Assembly: GCF_030012525.1 (NCBI RefSeq)
Contig: NZ_CP124855.1
Coordinates: 2,480,001-2,544,000, forward strand
DNA from: Chryseobacterium gotjawalense
GTDB lineage: Bacteria > Bacteroidota > Bacteroidia > Flavobacteriales > Weeksellaceae
DNA: 64,000 nucleotides
Direction of reading: 5' to 3'
Part shown: piece after piece, positions 8,933 through 18,033 of the stretch
Layout: every line of letters begins with the position of its first letter
Position numbering within the stretch: position 1 is the stretch's first letter
The notes under the pieces: generated by a model
Told to the model about the DNA's origin: nothing
Databases searched by the model: none
What the model saw: only the letters and a program-made list of their open reading frames with translations
Position numbers and translations under genes: made by a program

Positions 8933-11743
8933 ATGAAATTGAAGTATTTATTTGTTTCGCTTACCTCTATTGTTAGTGTCTGGTCTTATGCTCAATCGGG
9001 TGTTATTGCGGGTAAAATTGTGGATGAAAGCAACCAGTTTTCATTGCCGGGTGCTACAATCAAGATTGAAAATTCTAACCGAACTACAATTTCCAACCAA
9101 AACGGGAGTTATGAATTTTTGAGTTTGCCCGTAGGAACTTATACCGTTTATGTGGATTATATTGGGTACACTTCGGGATCGAAACAAATTGTGGTTACTC
9201 AAAACCAAACCTCATCGGCTGATTTTCAGTTGAAAGCTCGTTTTCAAGACATAAAAGAGGTGGTGGTATTGGGTGATTATCTTCGTGGGCAGGCAAAAGC
9301 GATGAACCAACAGAAGACCAATGCGAATATTACCAACATTATTTCGGCAGATCAAATCGGGCGTTTTCCGGATGCGAATGTGGGCGATGCTTTAAAAAGA
9401 GTTCCAGGAGTTACGATGCAAAACGATCAGGGTGAAGCGAGAAATATCATTATAAGAGGTTTGGCTCCACACTTGAATTCGGTAACATTAAACGGAGATC
9501 GAATCCCTTCTGCAGAGGGCGATAATAGAAATGTGCAAATGGATCTTATTCCTTCTGATATGATTTCTACCATACAAGTGAATAAAACTTTGACTTCTGA
9601 TATGGATGCTGATGCGATTGGTGGATCTGTAAATCTTATTTTGAGAGCTGCACCAAACAAAGAGCGTATTTCGGCTACTTTAGCAGGTGGGTATTCTCCT
9701 ATTCGTGAGCATGGCAACTATACTTCCGGATTTGTATATGGTAACCGATTTTTGAATAGTAAATTGGGTGCGGTATTAAGCGCTTCTTACAACAACAATA
9801 CCTTTGGTTCTGATAATATAGAGGCAGAATGGGCTTTGGGCGATGGCGATCAACCTTATGTATCCGATTTTGAAATTAGAAAATATGATGTACAGCGTGT
9901 CAGAAGCAGTGTAGCTTTGGCATTGGATTACGAATTCAACCAAAATAATAAACTATTCTTCAATGCAATGTACAACCAAAGAAATGACCGAGAAAACCGG
10001 TTTGCTGTTGGGTACGAAGTGGATCCTGTTTATGATGATAATAATGAAATTATTGGTTACGAAGGCAATATGTTCCGACAAAACAAAGGAGGAATCGGAG
10101 ATAATAAGAATAAAAACACTCGTTTAGAAATTCAGAAAGTTCAAAATTATTCATTAGCCGGAGAACATTTGTTGGGTTCTTCTGTTGATATGGATTGGTC
10201 CGTAAACTACGCTTTTGCAAGTGAGAAAAAACCAAATGAACGTTACATAGAATTCGAAAATGAAGATTTAACATTAATGTCTGATTTGCGAAATCCAAGA
10301 AAACCTTTAATTAGTGCTGTTGGAGAGGATTTAGGAGATTATGAACTTGCAAGTTTGTCACAAAGCAACGGACTTACCGAAGAATCAGAGCTTGGCGCAA
10401 AACTTAATTTTCGCTTCCCGTTCTCTGTGGTAGCCGATCAGAAAGGGCGAATCAGAACCGGAGCGCGGGTAAGAATTAAAGACAAAGACCGCAACAATGA
10501 CTATTTTGAATATGAACCTGTGAATGAATTTGGACTTACAGACGTTCCAACAACTTATTTTTCAGGGCAAGGATTCAACCCGGGTTCTCAATATGTACCG
10601 GGAACTTTCGCAACAGCGGCTTATTTAGGAGGTTTAGATTTAAATAATCCGGCTTCATTTGAATCGGAATCTGATCCTTCTGAATTTTTATCAGAAAACT
10701 TTAAAGCCAAAGAAAATATCTACGCGGCTTACATCCGTTGGGATCAGAATTTTACTGATAAATTCTCCGCGATCATCGGAGCCAGAGTAGAGCATACAAC
10801 GATTGATTATAATGGAAATTTTGTATTGGATGAAGAAGAATTAGTCAACCAAATCAACAGAAAAAACAGCTATACCAATATCCTTCCAAGTCTTACCCTG
10901 CGGTATGATGTTCAGCCCGATTTCATTATAAGAGCTGCGGCAACCACTGCTTTGGCAAGACCAAACTACTACGGATTGGTTCCTTATGTGAATGCAATTC
11001 CGGATGACCAAGAAATCTTCGTTGGAAATCCAGATTTGAAAGCGACTTATGCTTATAATTTTGATCTTTTGGTAGAAAAATATTTCTCATCTATTGGGAT
11101 TATTTCTGGTGGTGTTTTCTACAAAAACTTAAAGAATTTCATCTACACTTACAGCAGCAATAATTATTCGGCATCCGATTTTGCTAATGATTACGGAAAC
11201 GAAACAAATCCAATTCCTACGGGAGAAGAATGGGATTATATCCAACAAAGAAACGGAGACAAGGTAGATTTATTCGGCTTCGAAGTGGCTTTGCAAAGAC
11301 AACTGGACTTTTTACCGGGTAAATTTCTTCAAGGTTTTGGGGTTTATTTAAATTATACTTACACCAAATCTACTGCGGATGGCATTACCAATGAGGATGG
11401 TGAACAAAGATCTGGTCTTGGTTTGCCGGGAACCGCTCCTCATCTTTTCAATGCTTCACTTTCTTGGGAAAATAAAAAATTCTCTGCAAGAGTTTCTTTA
11501 AATCACGCCTCGGATTATCTGGATGAATTGGGTGGAGATGATTTTGAAGACCGATATTACGATAAACAAACCTTTTTGGATGCGAATGCTTCATATAAAA
11601 TCAACAAAAATTTTAGAATTTTTGCCGAAGCCAATAACTTAACCAATCAGCCACTTCGCTATTACCAAGGCGTTTTGGATCGTACGATGCAGGAGGAATA
11701 TTATCAACCAAAATTTAATTTGGGAGTTAAAATAGATTTCTAA
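8933..11743 (+). CDS. TonB-dependent outer-membrane receptor (carboxypeptidase-regulatory-domain type)
   Basis: 936 residues. A signal peptide (to about residue 21, ...SYAQ) precedes a carboxypeptidase-regulatory-like beta-sandwich (about 24-100). A plug domain follows (FPDANVGDALKRVPGV, IIIRGL near 180), then a long 22-strand-type barrel ending in an aromatic C-terminus (FNLGVKIDF). It should import a substrate across the outer membrane using TonB energy. The next two genes encode a secreted phosphatase and a phytase on the same strand with short gaps, so the substrate is probably an organic phosphate or its breakdown product. The family call is firm; the substrate is inferred from neighbours. 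Confidence 0.88.
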   Translation: MKLKYLFVSLTSIVSVWSYAQSGVIAGKIVDESNQFSLPGATIKIENSNRTTISNQNGSYEFLSLPVGTYTVYVDYIGYTSGSKQIVVTQNQTSSADFQLKARFQDIKEVVVLGDYLRGQAKAMNQQKTNANITNIISADQIGRFPDANVGDALKRVPGVTMQNDQGEARNIIIRGLAPHLNSVTLNGDRIPSAEGDNRNVQMDLIPSDMISTIQVNKTLTSDMDADAIGGSVNLILRAAPNKERISATLAGGYSPIREHGNYTSGFVYGNRFLNSKLGAVLSASYNNNTFGSDNIEAEWALGDGDQPYVSDFEIRKYDVQRVRSSVALALDYEFNQNNKLFFNAMYNQRNDRENRFAVGYEVDPVYDDNNEIIGYEGNMFRQNKGGIGDNKNKNTRLEIQKVQNYSLAGEHLLGSSVDMDWSVNYAFASEKKPNERYIEFENEDLTLMSDLRNPRKPLISAVGEDLGDYELASLSQSNGLTEESELGAKLNFRFPFSVVADQKGRIRTGARVRIKDKDRNNDYFEYEPVNEFGLTDVPTTYFSGQGFNPGSQYVPGTFATAAYLGGLDLNNPASFESESDPSEFLSENFKAKENIYAAYIRWDQNFTDKFSAIIGARVEHTTIDYNGNFVLDEEELVNQINRKNSYTNILPSLTLRYDVQPDFIIRAAATTALARPNYYGLVPYVNAIPDDQEIFVGNPDLKATYAYNFDLLVEKYFSSIGIISGGVFYKNLKNFIYTYSSNNYSASDFANDYGNETNPIPTGEEWDYIQQRNGDKVDLFGFEVALQRQLDFLPGKFLQGFGVYLNYTYTKSTADGITNEDGEQRSGLGLPGTAPHLFNASLSWENKKFSARVSLNHASDYLDELGGDDFEDRYYDKQTFLDANASYKINKNFRIFAEANNLTNQPLRYYQGVLDRTMQEEYYQPKFNLGVKIDF

Positions 11744-11807
11744 AAATATAACCGAACCGAAATTAAAAACCTCGCTGGCAAAAGCGGTGAGCTTTTATTT
11801 CTTTTTA

Positions 11808-12821
11808 ATGAAACCTTTTATGATCAATTTTAAAGTACAATTTAGCCTGCTTTTTTTTCTGGTTTTAAATTTTTTTAATGCTCAAACACCTTTCGAGTAC
11901 GAAAAAGAAACAGGATATAAGGGAAATAATATCCCTGGATTAACCTATATTGAAGACAGTTTCAACTTTCTGGTTTTGGGAGATTTCGGAAGAGTAGGAG
12001 ATTATTACCAAAAAGATGTTGCCCGAGAATTGGGAAATGCTACGGTGGTTTTAGATGCGGAGTTTATCGTTTCGGTGGGCGATAATTTCTATCCAAATGG
12101 CGTTCAAAGCACTCAGGATTATCATTGGATTTCTTCTTTTGAATCCATTTATACCAATCCAAGTCTTTATACAGATTGGTATGTTGCGTTGGGGAATCAT
12201 GATTATCGGGGGAGCGTTCAGGCACAAATCGATTACTCCAAAATCTCCAGAAGATGGCATTTGCCAAGTCGATATTACAGCAAAACATTTGAAATAGAAA
12301 ATGGAGAAAAGTTGCTTTTAGTGGTGATGGACACCAACCCGTTCATCGAGGATTACCATAAAAGCCCGGAAAAATACGACGGAATTAAGAAGCAAGATAC
12401 TTTAGCACAAACCAAATGGCTGGAGCAAACTTTGGGAACTTCAGATCCATCAATAAAATGGAAAATCGTAGTTGGTCATCATCCATTATACAGCGGTGGA
12501 AAAAGAAAAACCGATAAAAATACTTTAAGTTTCGAAAAGAAATTTGCGAATGTTTTCGAGAAATATAAGGTAGATGCTTATATCTGTGGCCACGAACACG
12601 ATCTACAAATCATCAAACCAAAAGGAAGAAAAACAGCTCAGTTTTTATCGGGTTCGGGTAGTGAAGTTCGCACTACCGGAAATCGGGAAGGAACCATTTT
12701 CGCAGCTGCAGAACCTGGTTTTATGACTTTTTCTATTCTGAAAAATAAACTTTTAGTACAAACGGTTAAAGCCAATGCGAATGGAGCTCAGGTTTTGCAT
12801 CAGCACGAAATCAGTAAATAA
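11808..12821 (+). CDS. Exported metallophosphoesterase (purple acid phosphatase-like)
   Basis: About 337 residues. I chose the ATG at 11808 (MKPFMINFKVQ) over the upstream GTG because it starts a normal signal peptide ending near FFNAQ. Calcineurin-like metallophosphoesterase motifs are visible: GDFG, VGDNFYPNG, LGNHD, VVGHHPLY, GHEHD. Spacing and order fit the tartrate-resistant/purple acid phosphatase branch, which releases phosphate from monoesters in the periplasm or outside the cell. It lies between the TonB receptor and the phytase gene, supporting a joint role in phosphate acquisition. A weak hairpin precedes it (11770-11797) and may reduce read-through from the receptor gene. Confidence 0.82.
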   Translation: MKPFMINFKVQFSLLFFLVLNFFNAQTPFEYEKETGYKGNNIPGLTYIEDSFNFLVLGDFGRVGDYYQKDVARELGNATVVLDAEFIVSVGDNFYPNGVQSTQDYHWISSFESIYTNPSLYTDWYVALGNHDYRGSVQAQIDYSKISRRWHLPSRYYSKTFEIENGEKLLLVVMDTNPFIEDYHKSPEKYDGIKKQDTLAQTKWLEQTLGTSDPSIKWKIVVGHHPLYSGGKRKTDKNTLSFEKKFANVFEKYKVDAYICGHEHDLQIIKPKGRKTAQFLSGSGSEVRTTGNREGTIFAAAEPGFMTFSILKNKLLVQTVKANANGAQVLHQHEISK

Positions 12822-12890
12822 ATTCCTTTTCGTTTGCAAAAAAAATCTGATGAAAATTTAATTTCTTAATTTTAGACCTATTTAATAATA

Positions 12891-13964
12891 ATGAAAAAGA
12901 TATTTCTGCCATTGTTGGCATCAACTTTAGTTACTCTTTCATGCACCAGCAAATTTGCGCCAGTAGCAGAAAATGCCCTTCGTCCGACTGCGATCACCCA
13001 ACCTACACCTAATGATACCGATGATCCTGCGATTTGGATTCATCCAACAGATGCTACCAAAAGTTTAATCGTAGGAACCGATAAAGAAGACGGTGGTGGA
13101 TTGTATGTTTACGATCTCAATGGGAAAATTATCAACAAATTCATAGGAATGCAGCGTCCTAATAATGTCGACATTGCTTATGGATTACTCATTAATGGGG
13201 TTAAAACCGATATCGCAGTAACCACAGAACGCAATGCAAAGCGCCTTCGGGTTTTTTCGCTTCCCGATCTTAAACCTATTGATAATGGGGGAATTTCTAT
13301 TTTTGATGGGGAAATAGGAGAGGAAGTACGCGAAGGAATGGGAATTGCGCTTTACACCAAAAAAACCGGTACAAACGCAATTGAAATTCATGCCATAGTG
13401 GGTAGAAAAACCGGGCCTTCAGGAACTTATTTATGGCAATATAAACTCGCGATAACCCCGAAGGGAACTGTAACCGCCGAGGTGATCCGTAAGTTTGGAA
13501 CCTACAGCGGAAATAAAGAAATAGAAGCCATCGCAGTAGATAACGAATTGGGGTATATCTATTATTCCGACGAAGGTAGCGGTGTCCGAAAATATTATGC
13601 TGATCCTGAAAAAGGAAATAATGAGATTGCATTTTTTGCACAAAATGATGCAAAACGTGATCACGAAGGGATTGCTATTTACAAAACAACCCATACAACG
13701 GGGTATCTGCTTGTGTCCAATCAGCAAAATAATTCAATGATGGTTTATAAAAGAGAAGGCTCCGAAATGGATCCCAATCATCATCAACTGATCGCAGATA
13801 TTTCGGTTTCTGCTATTGAGTGCGACGGAGCTGATGCCACCAATGTAAATTTAGGAACCAATTATCCGAAAGGCGTTTTGGTTACCATGAGTAACGGAAA
13901 TGTTTTTCATCTCTACGATTGGAGGCTTTTGCAAAAAGAAATCGATAAGGTTCAGCAGAAATAA
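12891..13964 (+). CDS. Beta-propeller phytase (3-phytase)
   Basis: 357 residues with a lipoprotein-type signal (LVTLSC at about residue 18). The mature part has the beta-propeller phytase pattern: DDPAIWIHP near residue 42, GTDKEDGGGLYVYDL, RPNNVD, then YYSDEGSGVRKYYADP and DHEGIAIY. These acidic loops bind calcium in the family, which hydrolyses inositol hexakisphosphate. The protein is probably anchored at the periplasmic or cell-surface side. It is the last gene of the receptor-phosphatase-phytase cluster and is followed by a terminator. No Pho-box that I can recognise precedes the cluster. Confidence 0.88.
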   Translation: MKKIFLPLLASTLVTLSCTSKFAPVAENALRPTAITQPTPNDTDDPAIWIHPTDATKSLIVGTDKEDGGGLYVYDLNGKIINKFIGMQRPNNVDIAYGLLINGVKTDIAVTTERNAKRLRVFSLPDLKPIDNGGISIFDGEIGEEVREGMGIALYTKKTGTNAIEIHAIVGRKTGPSGTYLWQYKLAITPKGTVTAEVIRKFGTYSGNKEIEAIAVDNELGYIYYSDEGSGVRKYYADPEKGNNEIAFFAQNDAKRDHEGIAIYKTTHTTGYLLVSNQQNNSMMVYKREGSEMDPNHHQLIADISVSAIECDGADATNVNLGTNYPKGVLVTMSNGNVFHLYDWRLLQKEIDKVQQK

Positions 13965-14005
13965 AATTAAATCACTTTTTAGAAGAACATAATAACCAAT
14001 AAATG

Positions 14006-14040
14006 AAAACCTCCAAGCTTTTAGGTTCTTGAAGGTTTTT
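14006..14040. terminator. Bidirectional terminator between convergent genes
   Basis: A 12-bp stem with one mismatch (AAAACCTCCAAG / CTTGAAGGTTTT) has an A-run on one side and a T-run on the other. It can therefore serve both the phytase gene and the minus-strand gene that ends at 14065. Confidence 0.75.
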
Positions 14041-14064
14041 AATGAAAAAGTTTAAAATACATTT

Positions 14065-15909
14065 TTACGGCGCTACCGGCGCTACACCTTCATCTTTTTT
14101 GTCTCTGTTTAAAAGTATTGGTGCTTCTTTAGCCAATTTGTTTTTGGTCGGGATTTTATAATTGACTGAGATTCCGAAGTTTTGAGAATCGAATTTATTT
14201 CCCAAATAGATATTGGATTTGTTATAAAGCGAAGTTACCGCATTCTCATTCCAACGGAAAATGTCATTGGCAAAAACAGAAACCGTGAGTCGGTCGTTCA
14301 TGAATTTTTTGGTCGCTGTAAGGTCGAAACTATTCATCCACGGTTTTTCCATGTGGTAATAGTACCAATTTCCTTTTGTCATGGTGGAATAGTTGGCTAC
14401 CAATTTGATATCCGCCGGAAGGATAAACTGACCCATCACGTTGAAAATCCAAAAGCCCTTATTGGTATTATCTTCTAACTCATGGAGTTGATATCCACTG
14501 TAGATATACACGAAATTAATTTTATCTGGATTAAAATTAAACTTCATTGCCTCCTTGATTCCTTTGGTGAAAAGCATGAGCGGCAATGGCAACCCAAGAT
14601 TGAAATTATGAATCCTCATCGTAGGCGCATTCAGGAAGGAATTTCTTACATAATATGCTTCTCTGCCGCCAATGGTGTGCTGGTTCGGGTCGAAATAGAC
14701 TTTCTCTGCCACCTGGAAACTCTGGTTTTTGGCAACACTCAAATTATATCCTATAAACGCGTAATCGAACGCAGAAAGTTTGATTTCATAATTATCAAAA
14801 ATGGTCGGTTGCAGGTTTACATTTCCGCCAAAACTGATGTTTCCTCCTTGGTAATTCGTGTTGTTCGGGTTAAGCCAAGAAATATTCGGGAGCTGGATTT
14901 TTTTGTTATAATTAAATGCAAGATAAATCCGCGGCATAAAGTTATACTGAACGCTCGCATTCGGGAAGAAGCGGAACTGGTTGAAAGGAATCAGGGCTGT
15001 TTCTTTCAGGCTACCGTTGGTGTTTAATCTTGAAAGTCCCGAAATGTCATAACTTTCGGCGCGTGTTCCCAAGATGAAATCAAACTTCTTCAGCTTTGCC
15101 TGCAATTCTGTGTATGCGGAAGCGGTCTGTCTTTGGTAATCCAGATTGGTAAAGCCGTTTAGTTGCGTGTCGAAATTAAGTTTTTCGTAAAGTCCACCCA
15201 CGGAAATCTTCCCTTCATCCAAAATCTTCAAAGGTTGGGAATAATCCACCTTCATGGTGTAGATGTTTTGCTGGGAAGTAGTTTCGTAGGCTGATGGATT
15301 TTGTGCCGTTCCTAAAAATTGTAGGCTGTTTTGGTTGTATTTCGTATCGAATTGATTGAACCCGAAATTCAAATCCAATTTCTTCGCGCGGTCATCAAAT
15401 TTAACCTGATAAGTGGCGCTCGCATCGTGGCGGGTGTTCTGCGTTTTTCCCTCGTCATCAGTTGTGTAATCGGCAATTCCGGTGATGGTTTGCGTCATTG
15501 GATTCACCACGGGAAGGAATCCGAAACTGTTGGTATAGGCATCGTTATTATTGTGGTTCAGATCGTAATTGACCAAAAGGCGGTCTTTACCAATGTCAAA
15601 AGTTAATGCCGATTTCATGAAATAGCCACGCTGAACATTATCTGTATTAACACCCGTAATATCCGCAATGGTGGAATTTCTGAAGCCTTCGCGGTAGTTT
15701 TGTCCCACATTCAGTTGCCATCCGAAGAGTTTGTTTTTGGCATTCAACAAAATGGAATTGCTGGTGCGGCTGCGGAATTTATCGTAATTGCTAAAGGAAT
15801 ACTTCCCGGAATAGGTCGCGGAAAGATATTTTTGGGCATCTTGCTTCAAAAGGAGTAAATGTGACAGAGATAGAAAAACAGACTGAAATGACTGCGGAAA
15901 GGATTGCAA
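14065..15909 (-). pseudogene. 5'-truncated outer-membrane beta-barrel protein gene
   Basis: The frame of 614 codons encodes an outer-membrane beta-barrel of the TonB-receptor/OMP_b-brl_3 kind: alternating aromatic strands, for example LDLNFGFNQFDTKYNQ and NASVQYNFMPRIYLAFNYNKK. There is no signal peptide, carboxypeptidase-like domain or plug; family members are usually well over 700 residues. The first 20-odd residues (MQSFPQSFQSVFLSL...) are the antisense reading of a helicase fragment on the other strand, and barrel sequence begins near DAQKYLSATYSG (about 15840). The gene has therefore lost its 5' part by recombination and is unlikely to be made or exported. Confidence 0.8.
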
Positions 15910-15942
15910 TTATTGAAGCACAGATTGAGGAGTTGCCTCTAA
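15846..15942 (+). pseudogene. Fragment of a second methylase-helicase gene
   Basis: The plus strand reads SKGVNVTEIEKQTEMTAE and continues to EELPLT. This matches the C-terminal part of the large fusion protein at 2896-8532 (EKGVNVTEIAQQSQATAE ... ALPLT) at roughly half of the positions, so it is a diverged homologue and not a recent copy. It is cut on the left by the barrel-protein gene and on the right exactly at the first attC-like core (CTAACGG). Confidence 0.75.
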
Positions 15943-16097
15943 CGGTTGGGTATTTCTGTTGGCGGGGATTATTATAATTAGTTTTTGTAAATATAACAAA
16001 AAGAACAACTCGCGAAAATCTTTATGATGTAAACTTCACACCCGCTAATAGAAATACCGTCTTTACTTTACACCCATAAATTAATACCTTTAAAATT

Positions 16098-16244
16098 AAC
16101 AAGACAGAGGTGAACTAGAAATACCGTTAGAGATTAAAAGTCTCATCTAACATATCAGTCCTCTGCCTTGTTTTAAAAGGTTGAAAAAGCTTTAGATAGA
16201 ATACCAGATTACCCAGATCTAATAAAGATTTTAAAGCAATTCAA
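16098..16244 (+). ncRNA. Predicted IS110 bridge RNA
   Basis: There are two stem-loops upstream of the transposase. The first has a 13-bp basal stem (16098-16110 with 16160-16172, one mismatch), an internal loop and an apical stem (16130-16134 with 16140-16144). Its left loop strand contains TAGAAATA (16116-16123), identical to the left attC flank plus TA. Its right strand contains TAACATA (16148-16154), complementary to TATGTTA at the right junction. The second stem-loop (GCTTTA 16189-16194 with TAAAGC 16232-16237) contains ATAGAATA (16196-16203), identical to the right IS end plus TA. It also contains TAAAGAT (16223-16229), complementary to GTCTTTA of the left IS end with one G-U pair. This matches the target-loop/donor-loop design of IS621-type bridge RNAs. 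Confidence 0.82.
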
Positions 16245-16267
16245 CATCAATTTAACACCACTAAATT

Positions 16268-17269
16268 ATGAAAAATTACAGAACTTACATCGGAATTGAT
16301 GTAGCAAAATTAACCCTCGATTATTGCATCGTAAAAGAAGATCCACAGCTCGAACAGGGTCAGATACTGAACACTCAAAAATCGGTCGATAAGTTTTTAA
16401 AAACATTGAAAAAAACCGGCTGCCAGATGAATGAGACTCTTTTCGTCTTCGAAAACACCGGCATTTATTCCTCGCTGCTTGCGTTGGTTTTAAGCGAAAA
16501 CAGCCTGGATTACGCCCAGGTTCCTGCTCTGGAAATCAAACGTTCTCTAGGGATTACCCGTGGCAAAAGCGATAAGGTAGATGCGAAAGAGATTGCTCAT
16601 TATGCCAAACGAAACACGGATAAAATCGCGCTTTCCACCCTTCCTGAGCTCAGTCTGCAGCAACTGAAAATAGTGTTTGCCGAGCGTGAAAAAACCGTGG
16701 CAGCCATTAAAACATTTGAAAGAACAAAGGAAAACGAAATGTTCCTGACAAAAGAGGTTTTCAACAGCGTAAAAGCAATTAATAACCAAACGGTAAAACA
16801 CCTGAAAAAACAACTTGTAATGTTGGATGAGAAGATCAGAACACTGATTCGGGAAGACGAAAACCTGTACGGACAGCAGCAACTTCTAAAAAGTATTCCG
16901 GGTATCGGGGATATTACTTCGGTTTATATCTTAATGGCGACAAAAGGATTTACGGCATTTACAAGCGGACGAAAATTTGCGTGTTATTCAGGTGTGGCGC
17001 CCTTCGAGCATTCTTCCGGCACAAGTATTAAAGGAAAAACCAGAGTCAGTCACCTGGCGGATAAAAAAATGAAAACACTGCTGCACATGGCCTCTCTTAC
17101 GGCAATAAAATACAATCCGGAACTCAAGGACTATTATAACAGGAAAAAAGCAGAAGGAAAGCATACTATGCTGGTCTTAAACAACATAAAATGTAAAATG
17201 GTGTACAGAATCTTTGCCGTCATCCAACGGAAATCAAACTTTGTGAACCTGCATAAATTTGCAGCTTAA
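16268..17269 (+). CDS. IS110-family transposase (RNA-guided recombinase)
   Basis: 333 residues, a normal size for the family. The N-terminal RuvC-like DEDD domain shows GIDVAK (Asp near residue 10), FENTGIYSS and KSDKVDAKEIAHYAKR. The C-terminal Transposase_20 domain shows LKSIPGIG near residue 208 and CYSGVAPFEHSSGTSIKG, which contains the catalytic serine region. The protein should cut and join DNA as a tetramer guided by the RNA encoded just upstream. The ATG follows the RNA by about 24 bases. The gene appears intact, so the element may be active. Confidence 0.92.
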   Translation: MKNYRTYIGIDVAKLTLDYCIVKEDPQLEQGQILNTQKSVDKFLKTLKKTGCQMNETLFVFENTGIYSSLLALVLSENSLDYAQVPALEIKRSLGITRGKSDKVDAKEIAHYAKRNTDKIALSTLPELSLQQLKIVFAEREKTVAAIKTFERTKENEMFLTKEVFNSVKAINNQTVKHLKKQLVMLDEKIRTLIREDENLYGQQQLLKSIPGIGDITSVYILMATKGFTAFTSGRKFACYSGVAPFEHSSGTSIKGKTRVSHLADKKMKTLLHMASLTAIKYNPELKDYYNRKKAEGKHTMLVLNNIKCKMVYRIFAVIQRKSNFVNLHKFAA

Positions 17270-17327
17270 TTTTATCACTTTTTGTTTGGTTTTTGTCATA
17301 GAATATGTTATCTGTAGTTGCATTTAT

Positions 17328-17867
17328 TTATTCATTAATTATTCCGTAAATAACGTGATTTTGATACTCTCCATTTTTGCAAGTATGACAAAGCAAAACG
17401 CCTTCTTTTTTCATACCTGCATTTTGCATAACTTTTCCCGAAGAAGTATTAAAATCAAAATGGGTAGCAAAAATTCTCTTTAAGTTTAAAGTTTTGAAAC
17501 CAAAATCAATTACTGCTTTTACAGATTCAGTTGCATATCCTATATTCCAGAATCTTTGGTCAATCCAGTAACCAAGTTCTGCTTTGTTAAAACGTTTGTC
17601 AATTCCTAAATCAATTCCACCAATAATTTCTTCACTATTTTTCAAGCGAATTGCAAAAACATATTGATTTTCATTAATAAAACCTTCTTCTGATAATCTT
17701 AACCAAAATTCGGCACTTTTATCAGTATAAGGTGAAGGTATATTTACTGTATTTTTTGAATAAACTTCACTATTCAGGATTTCAGTAATTTTTTTTAAAT
17801 CACTATTTTTAGGTTGGTTTAGAATAAGTCTTTCTGTTCTTAATTCTGGAAATTTCGTTTTATCCAC
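17328..17867 (-). CDS. GNAT-family N-acetyltransferase (cassette gene)
   Basis: 179 residues of the RimJ/RimL-like GNAT type: LRTERLILNQPKNSDL at the start, EEIIGGIDLGIDKRFNKAEL, then GYATESVKAVIDFGFKTLNLKRI for the acetyl-CoA binding region, and NAGMKKEGVL near the end. Relatives acetylate ribosomal protein N-termini or small molecules including some antibiotics; the substrate cannot be told here. It is the gene of the leftmost cassette. The cassette ends GTTATCTGTAGTTGCA and TGCAATTACAGATAAC are complementary, which fixes the limits despite the insertion in its attC. Confidence 0.85.
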   Translation of the reverse strand: MDKTKFPELRTERLILNQPKNSDLKKITEILNSEVYSKNTVNIPSPYTDKSAEFWLRLSEEGFINENQYVFAIRLKNSEEIIGGIDLGIDKRFNKAELGYWIDQRFWNIGYATESVKAVIDFGFKTLNLKRIFATHFDFNTSSGKVMQNAGMKKEGVLLCHTCKNGEYQNHVIYGIINE

Positions 17868-17887
17868 GGCGTTTTTTTTGCAATTAC

Positions 17888-18018
17888 AGATAACGTTTTG
17901 CGTATTGGCGATGGGGCGGCTTTAACACGAAAACTTACTTATTATAAATGAAACTTTGGAACCTCTAAAATGTTTAAACTTCCGATTCCTCCGCACTATT
18001 GCCAATACGATGTTATCT
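17888..18018 (-). other. attC-2 (type B)
   Basis: Cores AGATAAC and GTTATCT bound arms GTATTGGCGATGGGGCGG and CCGCACTATTGCCAATAC that pair imperfectly, with a roughly 65-base variable middle. It belongs to the esterase cassette. Confidence 0.82.
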
Positions 18019-18033
18019 GATGTGTCTTTCAGT

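Larger units (their letters stand above)
16057..17305 (+). mobile_element. IS110-family insertion sequence inside attC-1
   Basis: The element is about 1249 bp and has no terminal inverted repeats, as usual for IS110. The left end begins CCGTCTTTAC after ...TAGAAATA, and the right end is ...CATAGAA followed by TA and then TGTTATCTG. A TA dinucleotide is thus present at both junctions (16055-16056 and 17304-17305) and is the likely crossover core. The roughly 210-base 5' noncoding end and the short 3' end (about 35 bases) fit the IS110 rather than the IS1111 arrangement. Confidence 0.85.
15937..17313 (-). other. attC-1 (type A), split by the IS110 element
   Basis: The left arm at 15937-15963 holds the core CTCTAAC and GTATTTCTGTTGGCGGGG. 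The right arm CCCGCTAATAGAAATA ends at 16056, and the core GTTATCT lies at 17307-17313 beyond the insertion sequence. It is the attC of the GNAT cassette. Without the insertion the arm-to-core spacing is about 3 bp shorter than in the sister sites. Confidence 0.8.

Noticed and set aside
14182..15606. Three plus-strand frames of 91-181 codons
   Set aside because: They lie antisense to the beta-barrel gene, whose composition and motifs clearly define the true strand.
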